Positions 1-6,849 are shown, counted from the stretch's first letter. The stretch is 9,836 nt of DNA from JAVMKJ01 sp031732855 (GCA_031732855.1 JAVMKJ010000215.1:1-9836), one strand, 5' to 3'. Notes: generated by a model not told the origin, from the letters alone. Program-made: numbers and translations.

Positions 1-2
1 GC

Positions 3-1733
3 AACTTCCGCCAGTTGGGCTCGCGGACGCCGGGCCATCCCGAATACGGCCTCACCCCGGGCGTCGAAACCACCACCGGCCCGCTGGGACAGGGCTTGGC
101 AAACGGCGTCGGCATGGCGCTGGCCGAGCGGGCGCTGGCGACCCGCTTCAACCGTCCCCGGTTTCCCATCGTCGATCATTACACCTACGTCATCCTGGGC
201 GACGGCTGCCTGATGGAGGGAATTTCCTACGAAGCCTGTTCCCTGGCCGGGCTGTGGGGGCTGGGCAAGCTGATCTGCCTGTACGACGACAACGGCATTT
301 CGATCGACGGGAAAGTGCGGGGCTGGTTCAGCGAGGACATGGTCCAGCGTTTCCAGTCCTGTGGCTGGCAGGTTATTCCGAACGTGGACGGCCACGATCC
401 CGCCGCCATCCACGAGGCCATCGCCCAGGCGCGGGCCTACTCTCAAAGCCCGACCCTGATTTGCTGCAAGACCACCATCGCCCGGGGTTCGCCGAACAAA
501 GGCGGCAGCGAGAAGTCGCACGGCGCCCCCCTCGGCGCCGCCGAGGTTGCCGCGACCCGCCAGAACATCGGTTGGCGGCACGAGCCTTTCGTCGTTCCGC
601 CCGAGTACTATCGCGCCTACGACGCCCGCGCCAAGGGCGCGGCGTGGGAAGCCGAATGGGACGCGCTGTTCGCCCGCTATCGGGCGGAATATCCGGGGCC
701 GGCGGCGGAATTTCAGCGGCGACTGGCCTGCGGCTTTCCTCCCGACTGGGAGGAACTGGCCTGGAATTTCATCCAGGCCATGCAGGAGCGGCACGAGGAT
801 CTCGCCACCCGGGCCGCCTCTCAGCGCGCGTTGGAAACTTATGGCCCCTATTTCCCCAGCCTGGTCGGCGGTTCGGCGGATCTGACCGAATCCACCGGCA
901 TTCCCTGGGTCGGCTGCCGGCCGGTCGATTTCGAAAATCCCGACGGCAACCTGATTTATTACGGCGCCCGCGAGTTCGCGATGAACGCCATCATGAACGG
1001 GCTGGCCCTGCATGGCGGCTATGTTCCTTTCGGCGGTACCTTCCTGATGTTCGCCGATTATTGCCGCAGCGCCATCCGCATGTCCGCGCTGATGAAGCTG
1101 CGCTGCGTGTTCGTTTTGACCCACGACTCCATCGGCGTCGGCGGCGACGGCCCGACCCACCAGCCGGTGGAGCACGTCGCCGGCCTGCGGATCATTCCCG
1201 AATTGTCCGTCTGGCGGACCTGCGACACCACCGAAACGGCGGTAGCCTGGAAAGCGGCGCTGGAGCGGATCAACGGCCCGACCTGCCTGATTTTCACCCG
1301 CCAGAAATTGCCGCACCAGGATCGGACGCCCGAGCAGGTGCGCGCCATCGCCCGGGGCGGCTACGTGCTGCTCGACTGCGGGAACGACCCGGAAGCGATC
1401 ATCATCGCCACCGGTTCCGAGGTGCAACTGGCGGTGGCCGCCGCCCGGCAATTGAACGAACAGGGTCGGCGGGTGCGGGTGGTGTCGATGCCCTCGGTGG
1501 ACGTGTTCGACGCCCAGGACGCCGACTACCGCGAATCGGTGTTGCCGGCGGCCGTGACCCGGCGGGTGGTGGTCGAGGCTGGCGTGACCGCGCCATGGTA
1601 CAAATATGCCGGTCCGCGGGGCGTGGTGATCGGTATCGACTGCTTCGGCGTGTCGGGTCCGCCGGAAATCATCTTCCAGCATTTCGGCTTCACCGCCGAG
1701 CGAGTTGCCGCCACCGTGGCGGCGCTGTTCTAG
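3..1733 (+). CDS. tkt: Transketolase, 5'-truncated by the window edge
   Basis: Thiamine-diphosphate enzyme that moves two-carbon ketol units between sugar phosphates in the pentose phosphate and Calvin pathways; cytoplasmic. The reading frame is open from base 3 and starts mid-protein (NFRQLGSRTPGHPEYG), matching E. coli TktA near residue 91, so about 90 N-terminal residues are missing. The visible part is 576 residues. Visible signatures are the diphosphate/metal site (GDGCLMEGIS, then YDDNGIS), SHGAPLG with its active-site His, the catalytic Glu in GAREF, the HDSIG...DGPTHQP loop with substrate-contacting Asp and His, and the FTRQ arginine. Two usually conserved spots differ: GGDGPTHQ where GEDGPTHQ is typical, and FGVSGPPE where FGESAPAE is typical. 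The TTG at base 15 is not the start, because homology continues upstream of it. gap follows after about 114 bases containing a promoter, so the two genes need not be strictly cotranscribed. Confidence 0.97.
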   Translation, partial: NFRQLGSRTPGHPEYGLTPGVETTTGPLGQGLANGVGMALAERALATRFNRPRFPIVDHYTYVILGDGCLMEGISYEACSLAGLWGLGKLICLYDDNGISIDGKVRGWFSEDMVQRFQSCGWQVIPNVDGHDPAAIHEAIAQARAYSQSPTLICCKTTIARGSPNKGGSEKSHGAPLGAAEVAATRQNIGWRHEPFVVPPEYYRAYDARAKGAAWEAEWDALFARYRAEYPGPAAEFQRRLACGFPPDWEELAWNFIQAMQERHEDLATRAASQRALETYGPYFPSLVGGSADLTESTGIPWVGCRPVDFENPDGNLIYYGAREFAMNAIMNGLALHGGYVPFGGTFLMFADYCRSAIRMSALMKLRCVFVLTHDSIGVGGDGPTHQPVEHVAGLRIIPELSVWRTCDTTETAVAWKAALERINGPTCLIFTRQKLPHQDRTPEQVRAIARGGYVLLDCGNDPEAIIIATGSEVQLAVAAARQLNEQGRRVRVVSMPSVDVFDAQDADYRESVLPAAVTRRVVVEAGVTAPWYKYAGPRGVVIGIDCFGVSGPPEIIFQHFGFTAERVAATVAALF

Positions 1734-1773
1734 GCTTTGCGAATATCTTCACGGATTTGTCGCGGATAAAGTC

Positions 1774-1779
1774 TATAAT
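1774..1779 (+). promoter_or_regulatory. Candidate promoter -10 box of gap
   Basis: A perfect sigma-70 -10 hexamer, TATAAT, lies in the only AT-rich part of the tkt-gap gap. Transcription would start near 1786, giving a leader of about 60 bases. No good -35 hexamer sits at the ideal distance; the nearest candidate is TTCACG at 1748-1753 with a long 20-base spacer. The -10 box is seen directly; its use as a gap promoter is inferred. Confidence 0.6.
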
Positions 1780-1837
1780 TTAGCTTGCAATTGGGCAGGT
1801 GTTCGCATCTGCCTTCCCTTCCGAAACCACACTGAAT

Positions 1838-1842
1838 GGAGG
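1838..1842 (+). promoter_or_regulatory. gap ribosome-binding site (decides the start)
   Basis: GGAGG lies 5 bases before the ATG at 1848. An in-frame ATG at 1836 overlaps this Shine-Dalgarno sequence and would add only MEEN to the protein. The MAIKVGINGFGRIGR start at 1848 fits both the spacing and the family's N-terminus. Confidence 0.85.
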
Positions 1843-1847
1843 AAAAC

Positions 1848-2846
1848 ATGGCTATAAAGGTTGGCATCAATGGGTTTGGCCGCATCGGCCGGATGGTGTT
1901 TCGCGCCGCGGTGAAAAACTTTCCGGACATCGAAATCGTCGGCATCAACGACCTGCTCGAGCCCGACTATCTGGCCTACATGCTGATGTATGACTCCGTG
2001 CACGGTCGCTTCAAGGGCGACGTCGCGGTCGACGGCAACACCCTGGTCGTCAACGGCAAAAAGATTCGTCTGACCGCCGTCAAGGATCCCGCCGAACTGA
2101 AGTGGAACGAAGTGGGCGCCGACATCGTCGTCGAATCCACCGGCCTGTTCCTGACCAAGGAAACCTGCCAGAAGCATATCAATGCCGGCGCGAAGAAGGT
2201 CATTCAGAGCGCGCCCAGCAAGGACGACACCCCGATGTTCGTGTACGGCGTGAACGACAAGACCTACGCCGGCCAGACCATCATCTCCAACGCGTCCTGC
2301 ACCACCAACTGCCTCGCTCCCGTCGCCAAGGTGCTGAACGACACCTGGGGCATCAAGCGCGGCCTGATGACCACCGTCCACGCCGCCACCGCCACCCAGA
2401 AGACCGTCGACGGCCCGTCCAACAAGGACTGGCGCGGCGGCCGCGGCATCCTGGAAAACATCATTCCGTCCTCGACCGGCGCCGCCAAGGCGGTGGGCGT
2501 GGTCATCCCCGAGCTGAACAAGAAGCTCACCGGCATGGCCTTCCGCGTTCCCACCTCCGACGTGTCCGTCGTCGACCTGACCGTCGAGCTGAACAAGCCC
2601 GCGTCCTACAAGGACATCTGCGCCGCCATGAAGGCCGCCTCCGAAGGCGCGATGAAGGGCGTGCTGGGCTATACCGAGGATAAAGTGGTCGCCACCGACT
2701 TCCGCGGCGAGAGTTGCACTTCCACGTTCGACGCCGACGCCGGCATCGCCCTGGACGACACCTTCGTCAAGGTCGTGGCCTGGTACGACAACGAGTGGGG
2801 CTACTCCTGCAAGGTTCTGGAGATGGTCCGCGTTATGGCCAAGTAA
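1848..2846 (+). CDS. gap: Type I glyceraldehyde-3-phosphate dehydrogenase
   Basis: Converts glyceraldehyde 3-phosphate, NAD+ and phosphate to 1,3-bisphosphoglycerate in the cytoplasm, and runs in reverse during gluconeogenesis or carbon fixation. The protein has 332 residues, the usual length for the family. The N-terminal Rossmann fold opens with NGFGRIGR (residues 8-15). IND ending at Asp35 is the acidic position that favours NAD over NADP. The catalytic motif SNASCTTNC carries the nucleophile Cys151, and His178 in TTVHAAT is the activating base. The S-loop region DWRGGRG, the phosphate-site motif SSTGAAKAVG and the C-terminal WYDNEWGYS are all present. It closely resembles E. coli GapA throughout. 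pgk, whose enzyme uses its product, follows 105 bases downstream, but a hairpin with a short T-run lies between them, so the two may be made in different amounts. Confidence 0.98.
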   Translation: MAIKVGINGFGRIGRMVFRAAVKNFPDIEIVGINDLLEPDYLAYMLMYDSVHGRFKGDVAVDGNTLVVNGKKIRLTAVKDPAELKWNEVGADIVVESTGLFLTKETCQKHINAGAKKVIQSAPSKDDTPMFVYGVNDKTYAGQTIISNASCTTNCLAPVAKVLNDTWGIKRGLMTTVHAATATQKTVDGPSNKDWRGGRGILENIIPSSTGAAKAVGVVIPELNKKLTGMAFRVPTSDVSVVDLTVELNKPASYKDICAAMKAASEGAMKGVLGYTEDKVVATDFRGESCTSTFDADAGIALDDTFVKVVAWYDNEWGYSCKVLEMVRVMAK

Positions 2847-2851
2847 GCGGT

Positions 2852-2866
2852 CGCCACGCCGTGGCG
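2852..2866 (+). repeat. Small inverted repeat just after the gap stop codon
   Basis: CGCCAC and GTGGCG form a perfect 6-bp stem around a 3-base GCC loop, 5 bases after the gap stop codon. No T-run follows, so it is not a standard terminator. It could protect the 3' end of a gap transcript, or be chance in GC-rich DNA. Confidence 0.4.
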
Positions 2867-2890
2867 GTTCCTTACTGAGTTAATCACTTG

Positions 2891-2932
2891 CCCCCGCCGC
2901 CCTGGCCCCGCGCCAAGACGGACGGGGGTTTT
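2891..2932 (+). terminator. Terminator or attenuator hairpin between gap and pgk
   Basis: CCCCCG (2891-2896) pairs with CGGGGG (2923-2928) and is followed at once by TTTT. Inner pairing is possible: CCG 2897-2899 with CGG 2919-2921, and TGGC 2903-2906 with GCCA 2912-2915. The T-run is short and ends 4 bases before the pgk Shine-Dalgarno, so partial termination or an RNA-processing site seems likelier than a full stop. No separate promoter is visible between this hairpin and pgk. Confidence 0.55.
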
Positions 2933-2951
2933 GCTTGGAGGGTAAATAAGC

Positions 2952-4133
2952 ATGAATTTCAAGCGCATGACCGATCTGGATCTCGCCGGCAAGCGGGTGT
3001 TCATCCGCGCCGACCTGAACGTGCCCGTCAAGAATGGCAAAGTGACGTCCGACGCCCGCATCACCGCCTCGATGCCCACCATCGAGCACGCGATGAAGGC
3101 CGGGGCCAAGGTGATGGTGACTTCTCACTTGGGACGTCCGACCGAAGGCGAGTTCAAGGAGGAAGACTCGCTCAATCCGGTGGCCGAGGTCATGTCGGCC
3201 AAGCTGGGCAAACCGGTGCGGGTGATCCGCGACTGGGTCAACGGTGGCTTCGAAGTCGCCGACGGCGAGGTGGTGCTGCTGGAAAACTGCCGCACCAACA
3301 AGGGTGAAAAGAAGAACAACGAGGAAACCGCCAAGAAGTACGCCGCGCTGTGCGACATCTTCGTCATGGACGCCTTCGGCACCGCCCATCGCGCCGAGGC
3401 CTCCACCCACGGCATCGCCAAATTCGCGCCGGTGGCCTGCGCCGGCATCCTGCTGACCGAGGAACTCGACGCGCTGACCAAGGCGCTGGCCAAGCCGGCC
3501 CGGCCGCTGGTCGCCATCGTCGGCGGCTCCAAGGTCTCGACCAAGCTGACCGTGCTGGAAAGCCTGTCGGAGAAAGTCGATCAACTGGTGGTCGGCGGCG
3601 GCATCGCCAATACCTTCCTCGAAGCGGTCGGCAAGAACGTCGGCAAGTCGTTGTCCGAACATGATCTGGTGCCCACCGCCCAGGGGCTGATCGAAAAGAT
3701 GAACAAGCGCGGCGCGCATATTCCGATCGCGGTCGACGTGGTCTGCGGCAAGAAATTTGACGCGGCGGAACCGGCGGTGCAAAAGGACGCCGGCGCGGTG
3801 GCCGACGACGACATGATCTTCGATATCGGCCCGAAGAGCGCCCAGGAACTGGCCGACATCATCATGAAGGCCGGCACCGTGGTGTGGAACGGCCCGGTCG
3901 GCGTGTTCGAATTCGATCAGTTCGGCGAGGGCACCAAGACCGTCGCCATGGCGATCGCCAACACCAAGGCGTTTACCCTGGCCGGCGGCGGCGATACCAT
4001 CGCCGCGATTCAGAAATACAATATCTACGACAAGGTGTCCTACATCTCCACCGCCGGCGGCGCGTTCCTGGAATTCCTGGAAGGCAAGGTGTTGCCCGCC
4101 GTCGAGATTTTGGAGCAGCGGGCCAGCGGCTGA
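2952..4133 (+). CDS. pgk: Phosphoglycerate kinase
   Basis: Transfers phosphate from 1,3-bisphosphoglycerate to ADP, making ATP and 3-phosphoglycerate; the reverse reaction serves gluconeogenesis and carbon fixation. Cytoplasmic monomer of 393 residues, full family length. The N-terminal substrate lobe has RADLNVP (19-25), SHLGRP (58-63), the ENCRTNKGEK segment (111-120) and DAFGTAHR (140-147). The C-terminal nucleotide lobe has GGSKVSTK (191-198), WNGPVGVFE and the glycine-rich GGGDTIAA loop near the end. One small variation is ENCRTNKGEK where ENVRFNKGEK is common. The ATG at 2952 is preceded by GGAGGG (2937-2942) at good spacing. Pgk uses the product of the upstream gap gene. A strong terminator closes the cluster, and pyk and fba, which often come next in related bacteria, are absent. 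Confidence 0.98.
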   Translation: MNFKRMTDLDLAGKRVFIRADLNVPVKNGKVTSDARITASMPTIEHAMKAGAKVMVTSHLGRPTEGEFKEEDSLNPVAEVMSAKLGKPVRVIRDWVNGGFEVADGEVVLLENCRTNKGEKKNNEETAKKYAALCDIFVMDAFGTAHRAEASTHGIAKFAPVACAGILLTEELDALTKALAKPARPLVAIVGGSKVSTKLTVLESLSEKVDQLVVGGGIANTFLEAVGKNVGKSLSEHDLVPTAQGLIEKMNKRGAHIPIAVDVVCGKKFDAAEPAVQKDAGAVADDDMIFDIGPKSAQELADIIMKAGTVVWNGPVGVFEFDQFGEGTKTVAMAIANTKAFTLAGGGDTIAAIQKYNIYDKVSYISTAGGAFLEFLEGKVLPAVEILEQRASG

Positions 4134-4159
4134 TTTCGAATTTCGTTGGCATTGCTCAG

Positions 4160-4184
4160 CGGCGGCCTTCGGGCCGCCGTTTTT
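4160..4184 (+). terminator. Rho-independent terminator after pgk
   Basis: CGGCGGCC (4160-4167) and GGCCGCCG (4172-4179) form a perfect 8-bp stem closed by a TTCG loop. This gives the exceptionally stable C(UUCG)G tetraloop in RNA. TTTTT follows directly at 4180-4184. It lies 26 bases past the pgk stop and separates the carbon cluster from parE. Confidence 0.93.
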
Positions 4185-4186
4185 GC

Positions 4187-4192
4187 TTTAAT
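4187..4192 (+). promoter_or_regulatory. Possible parE -10 box
   Basis: TTTAAT matches five of six -10 bases and sits in the short AT-rich stretch (about 4180-4204) between the pgk terminator and the parE start. Any -35 element would fall inside the terminator hairpin, where no good match is seen. parE needs a promoter close by if the terminator is efficient, so this is the best visible candidate, but it is weak. Confidence 0.3.
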
Positions 4193-4216
4193 AAACTAAA
4201 ACTTGAAGCTTCCCGC

Positions 4217-6103
4217 ATGAACGCCAGCTACGACGCCTCCGCCATTGAAGTTCTCAGCGGCCTGGACCCGGTGCGCAAGCGACCAGGCATGTATACGGAC
4301 ACCACCCGGCCCAACCACCTGGCGCAGGAAGTGATCGACAACAGCGTCGATGAGGCCATCGCCGGCCATGCGAGCATGGTGACGGTCATCCTGCACGCCG
4401 ACGGTTCGCTGTCGGTCGAGGACGATGGGCGCGGGATGCCGGTGGACGTTCATCCCGAGGAGGGGATTCCGGGCGTCGAGTTGATCCTGACCCGCTTGCA
4501 TGCCGGCGGTAAGTTCTCCGATCGCAACTATCGCTTCTCCGGCGGCCTGCACGGGGTCGGCGTGTCGGTGGTGAACGCCCTGTCCAGCCATCTGGAAGTC
4601 TGGGTCAAGCGCAACGGCAAGGAATACAACATGGCCTTCGCCGGCGGCGACAAGGTGTCCGATCTGGAGGAGGTCGGCGCGGTATCGCGCCGGATTACCG
4701 GCACCACCGTGCGTTTCTGGCCGGACCCGCGGTATTTCGATTCGCCCAAGTTCTCGGTGCCGCGGCTCCAGCACGTGCTGCGGGCCAAGGCGGTGCTGTG
4801 CCCGGGCTTGAAGGTGGTTTTCACCGACGAGGCCGGCGGCGAGACCGTCGTCTGGCATTACGAGGACGGTTTCACCGACTACCTCCGGGAAGCGCTGGGC
4901 CGGGTGGCGCTGTTGCCCGATCCGCCGTTCGTCGGCCATGTCAGCGGCGAGCGCGAGGCCGCCGACTGGGCTTTGGCCTGGTTGCCTGACGGCGGCGAGC
5001 CGGTGGCGGAAAGCTACGTCAATCTGATTCCCACCCCGCAGGGCGGCACCCACGTCAACGGCCTGCGCGGCGGGCTGACCGACGCGGTGCGCGAGTTCTG
5101 CGAGTTCCGCAACCTGGTGCCGCGCGGGCTGCGGATCGCGCCGGAAGATGTCTGGGAAGGCTGCTGCTACGTGCTGTCGGTCAAAATGCAGGACCCGCAG
5201 TTCTCCGGCCAGACCAAGGAACGGCTGTCCTCGCGCGAGTGCGCGGTGTTCGTGGCCGGGGTGGTCAAGGACACCCTGAGCCTCTGGTTGAACCAGCATT
5301 CCGAAACCGGCGAGCGCATCGCCCAACTGGCGCTGGCGAACGCGCAAAAGCGATTGCGGGCCAGTCGCAAGGTGGTGCGCAAGCAGGTGACCAGCGGGCC
5401 GGCGCTGCCCGGCAAGCTGACCGATTGCGCCGCGCAGGATCTGGCCCGCGCCGAGTTGTTCCTGGTGGAGGGTGATTCCGCCGGTGGTTCCGCCAAACAG
5501 GCTCGCAACCGCGAGTTCCAGGCGGTGATGCCGTTGCGCGGCAAGATTCTGAATACCTGGGAAGTGGATTCCGCCGAGGTGATGGCCTCGCAGGAGGTGC
5601 ACGACATCGCCGTGGCGATCGGGGTCGATCCCGGTTCCAGCGAATTGAACGGGCTGCGCTACGGCAAGATCTGCATTCTCGCCGACGCCGATTCCGACGG
5701 GCTCCATATTGCGACGCTGCTGTGCGCGCTGTTCGTGCGCCATTTCCGTCCGCTGGTGGAGGCGGGCCACGTCCACGTCGCCATGCCGCCGCTGTTCCGG
5801 ATCGATGTCGGCAAGGAGGTGTTCTACGCGCTGGACGAGGCGGAGAAACAGGGCATTCTCGACCGCATCGCCGCCGAGAAGAAAAAGGGCAAGGTCAACG
5901 TCACCCGCTTCAAGGGTCTGGGCGAGATGAACCCGCTGCAATTGCGGGAGACCACCATGGACCCGGCCACTCGCCGCCTGGTGCAATTGACGCTCGATGC
6001 CGGCGACGACACCCTGGCGCTGATGGACATGCTGCTGGCGAAAAAACGGGCCGGGGATCGCAAGAGCTGGCTGGAGGAAAAGGGCAATCTGGCGGAGGTG
6101 TGA
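4217..6103 (+). CDS. parE: DNA topoisomerase IV subunit B (ParE)
   Basis: ATPase subunit of topoisomerase IV, which works with ParC to unlink daughter chromosomes and relax supercoils. The protein has 628 residues against 630 in E. coli. The GHKL ATPase domain has QEVIDNSVDE (catalytic Glu38, Mg-binding Asn42), DDGRGMP (69-75) and the GGLHGVGVSVVNAL lid. A transducer region carries QTKERLSSRE. The TOPRIM domain has LVEGDSAGGSAKQAR with Glu418, and the metal motif DADSDG with Asp490, Asp492 and Asp494. The C-terminal FKGLGEMNP and LLAKKR motifs are intact. I chose the ATG at 4217 because MNASYDASAIEVL aligns with the ParE N-terminus; the same frame is open far upstream but there overlaps pgk out of frame. 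No clear Shine-Dalgarno precedes this ATG, only GAAG near 4205. GyrB is unlikely: the short length and TDTTRPNHL favour ParE. Confidence 0.97.
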   Translation: MNASYDASAIEVLSGLDPVRKRPGMYTDTTRPNHLAQEVIDNSVDEAIAGHASMVTVILHADGSLSVEDDGRGMPVDVHPEEGIPGVELILTRLHAGGKFSDRNYRFSGGLHGVGVSVVNALSSHLEVWVKRNGKEYNMAFAGGDKVSDLEEVGAVSRRITGTTVRFWPDPRYFDSPKFSVPRLQHVLRAKAVLCPGLKVVFTDEAGGETVVWHYEDGFTDYLREALGRVALLPDPPFVGHVSGEREAADWALAWLPDGGEPVAESYVNLIPTPQGGTHVNGLRGGLTDAVREFCEFRNLVPRGLRIAPEDVWEGCCYVLSVKMQDPQFSGQTKERLSSRECAVFVAGVVKDTLSLWLNQHSETGERIAQLALANAQKRLRASRKVVRKQVTSGPALPGKLTDCAAQDLARAELFLVEGDSAGGSAKQARNREFQAVMPLRGKILNTWEVDSAEVMASQEVHDIAVAIGVDPGSSELNGLRYGKICILADADSDGLHIATLLCALFVRHFRPLVEAGHVHVAMPPLFRIDVGKEVFYALDEAEKQGILDRIAAEKKKGKVNVTRFKGLGEMNPLQLRETTMDPATRRLVQLTLDAGDDTLALMDMLLAKKRAGDRKSWLEEKGNLAEV

Positions 6104-6131
6104 GAAATTCAGGACTTTTTCGTACCGCGCC

Positions 6132-6160
6132 TTGCCTTGCCTGGATTCAGCATCTAGAGT
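6132..6160 (+). promoter_or_regulatory. Candidate sigma-70 promoter for the Cache-domain gene
   Basis: TTGCCT (6132-6137) and TAGAGT (6155-6160) each match four of six consensus bases and are separated by exactly 17 bases. TTGCCT is repeated at once at 6137-6142. Transcription would begin near 6167, right at the start of a leader hairpin. This is inferred from motif and spacing only. Confidence 0.4.
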
Positions 6161-6166
6161 TTATGG

Positions 6167-6189
6167 ACACCGTTCCCCCGTGGCGGTGT
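6167..6189 (+). promoter_or_regulatory. Hairpin in the leader of the Cache-domain gene
   Basis: ACACCG (6167-6172) and CGGTGT (6184-6189) form a perfect 6-bp stem with an 11-base C-rich loop. No T-run follows, so a parE terminator is unlikely. If the upstream promoter is real, the hairpin would be the very 5' end of the mRNA, where such structures can protect transcripts. That role is inferred. Confidence 0.4.
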
Positions 6190-6213
6190 AACTAAGCCGA
6201 AACAATGAAACCC

Positions 6214-6221
6214 AAAGGAGG
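6214..6221 (+). promoter_or_regulatory. Very strong ribosome-binding site
   Basis: AAAGGAGG lies 6 bases before the ATG at 6228. It is close to the full complement of the 16S rRNA tail and the best Shine-Dalgarno in the window, which suggests high translation of the small secreted protein. Confidence 0.85.
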
Positions 6222-6227
6222 TTCAGA

Positions 6228-6722
6228 ATGAGCAAGAAGTTGCTGATGGGCGTGGCCGCCTTCTGCGCGATGGGGCTGTCCGCCGGCGCATGGGCCGCCG
6301 ACGCCGCGACCGCCGACGAGGTGGTCGTCAAGACCAAGGAAGCCGCCGCCGAGGTCAAGGCCAAGGGCGACGTGGTCCTGACCGAATTCGACAAGAAGGA
6401 CGGCAAGTGGGCCTGGAAGGACACCTACGTGTTCGTGCTTGACTGCACTAACGGCGTGATGAAGGCCCACCCGAACGAGAAGGTCAGGGGCATGAAGCTG
6501 ACCGACTTCAAGGACAAGGCCACCGACAAGGAATTCGGCACTGCTCTGTGCAATGCCGCCAAGATGGCCAAAGGTGGCTGGGTCGAGTACATGTGGACCA
6601 AGCCCGGCGCCGAGGGCAATCATCGCAAGGTGGCCTACGTCCTTGCCGCCGGCAACTACCAGGTCGCCGCCGGCGTCTACGACAATACGCCGGTTGCGAC
6701 GCTGGAAGCCAAGACCAAGTAA
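6228..6722 (+). CDS. Secreted single Cache-domain protein
   Basis: A 164-residue exported protein. Residues 1-23 are a Sec signal peptide: the charged start MSKK, a hydrophobic core to about residue 21, and an AWA-AD cleavage site. The mature part resembles the single Cache (sCache_2-like) small-molecule sensor fold: a charged helix (about 30-47), YVFVLDCTNGVMKAHPNE (67-84), GMKLTDFKDK (88-97), the GGWVEYMW strand (116-123) and KVAYVLAAGNYQVAAGVY (134-151). Such domains usually sit outside the membrane on chemoreceptors, kinases or cyclases. Here no later membrane helix or signalling domain follows, so it is probably a free periplasmic ligand-binding protein that talks to an unknown partner. 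Cys73 and Cys108 are the only cysteines of the mature protein and could form a disulfide. It has its own candidate promoter and a very strong ribosome-binding site, and appears to be a single-gene unit. The ligand cannot be read from the sequence. Confidence 0.8.
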   Translation: MSKKLLMGVAAFCAMGLSAGAWAADAATADEVVVKTKEAAAEVKAKGDVVLTEFDKKDGKWAWKDTYVFVLDCTNGVMKAHPNEKVRGMKLTDFKDKATDKEFGTALCNAAKMAKGGWVEYMWTKPGAEGNHRKVAYVLAAGNYQVAAGVYDNTPVATLEAKTK

Positions 6723-6745
6723 GCCCGCCGTCATTAGGCGATCCT

Positions 6746-6796
6746 AAATCCCCCCGGCTTTGCCCCCCCTTTGAAAAGGGGGGGTAGGGGGGATTT
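6746..6796 (+). repeat. Nested palindromic repeat (C-run/G-run, REP- or MITE-like)
   Basis: An outer arm AAATCCCCCC (6746-6755) is the exact reverse complement of GGGGGGATTT (6787-6796). Inside it CCCCCCCTT (6763-6771) pairs with AAGGGGGGG (6776-6784) around a 4-base loop. GGCTTTG on the left and TA on the right separate the two stems. Read in reverse it encodes the peptide string NPPYPPFSKGG, which I recall as a recurrent spurious translation of a dispersed palindromic repeat in many bacterial genomes. It lies 23 bases after the Cache gene stop and may also act as a transcription-end structure, although only ATTT follows. Confidence 0.75.
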
Positions 6797-6843
6797 CTCC
6801 ATACCCCACCGCTTTTCCCCCCTTCTGTCACCGGCCGCTCGTT

Positions 6844-6849
6844 TATACT
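6844..6849 (+). promoter_or_regulatory. Candidate -10 box for the carbonic-anhydrase/MoxR operon
   Basis: TATACT matches five of six -10 bases. It sits 38 bases before the GTG start, just past the palindromic repeat. The -35 is poor: TTCTGT (6823-6828) with a 15-base spacer is the best visible. A promoter is expected here because the repeat separates this gene from the Cache gene. Confidence 0.42.

Noticed and set aside
1707..1723. Perfect 7-bp inverted repeat in the last codons of tkt as a terminator
   Set aside because: GCCGCCA/TGGCGGC is a real palindrome but lies inside coding sequence and is followed by GCTGTTC rather than a T-run. It is likely a by-product of Ala/Thr/Val codons.
254..1783. 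Long plus-strand open frame (509 codons) overlapping transketolase
   Set aside because: It reads as an Arg/Gly/Pro-rich string typical of an out-of-frame shadow in GC-rich DNA, and the tkt frame is unmistakable.
3884..4216. Upstream extension of the parE frame into pgk
   Set aside because: The extension overlaps the 3' part of pgk out of frame, crosses the terminator and has no ParE-like sequence before MNASYDASAIEVL.
4196..5986. 596-codon minus-strand open frame opposite parE
   Set aside because: It is antisense to a clearly identified, fully intact parE. The low-complexity His/Gln/Arg-rich translation and the GC bias explain the openness.
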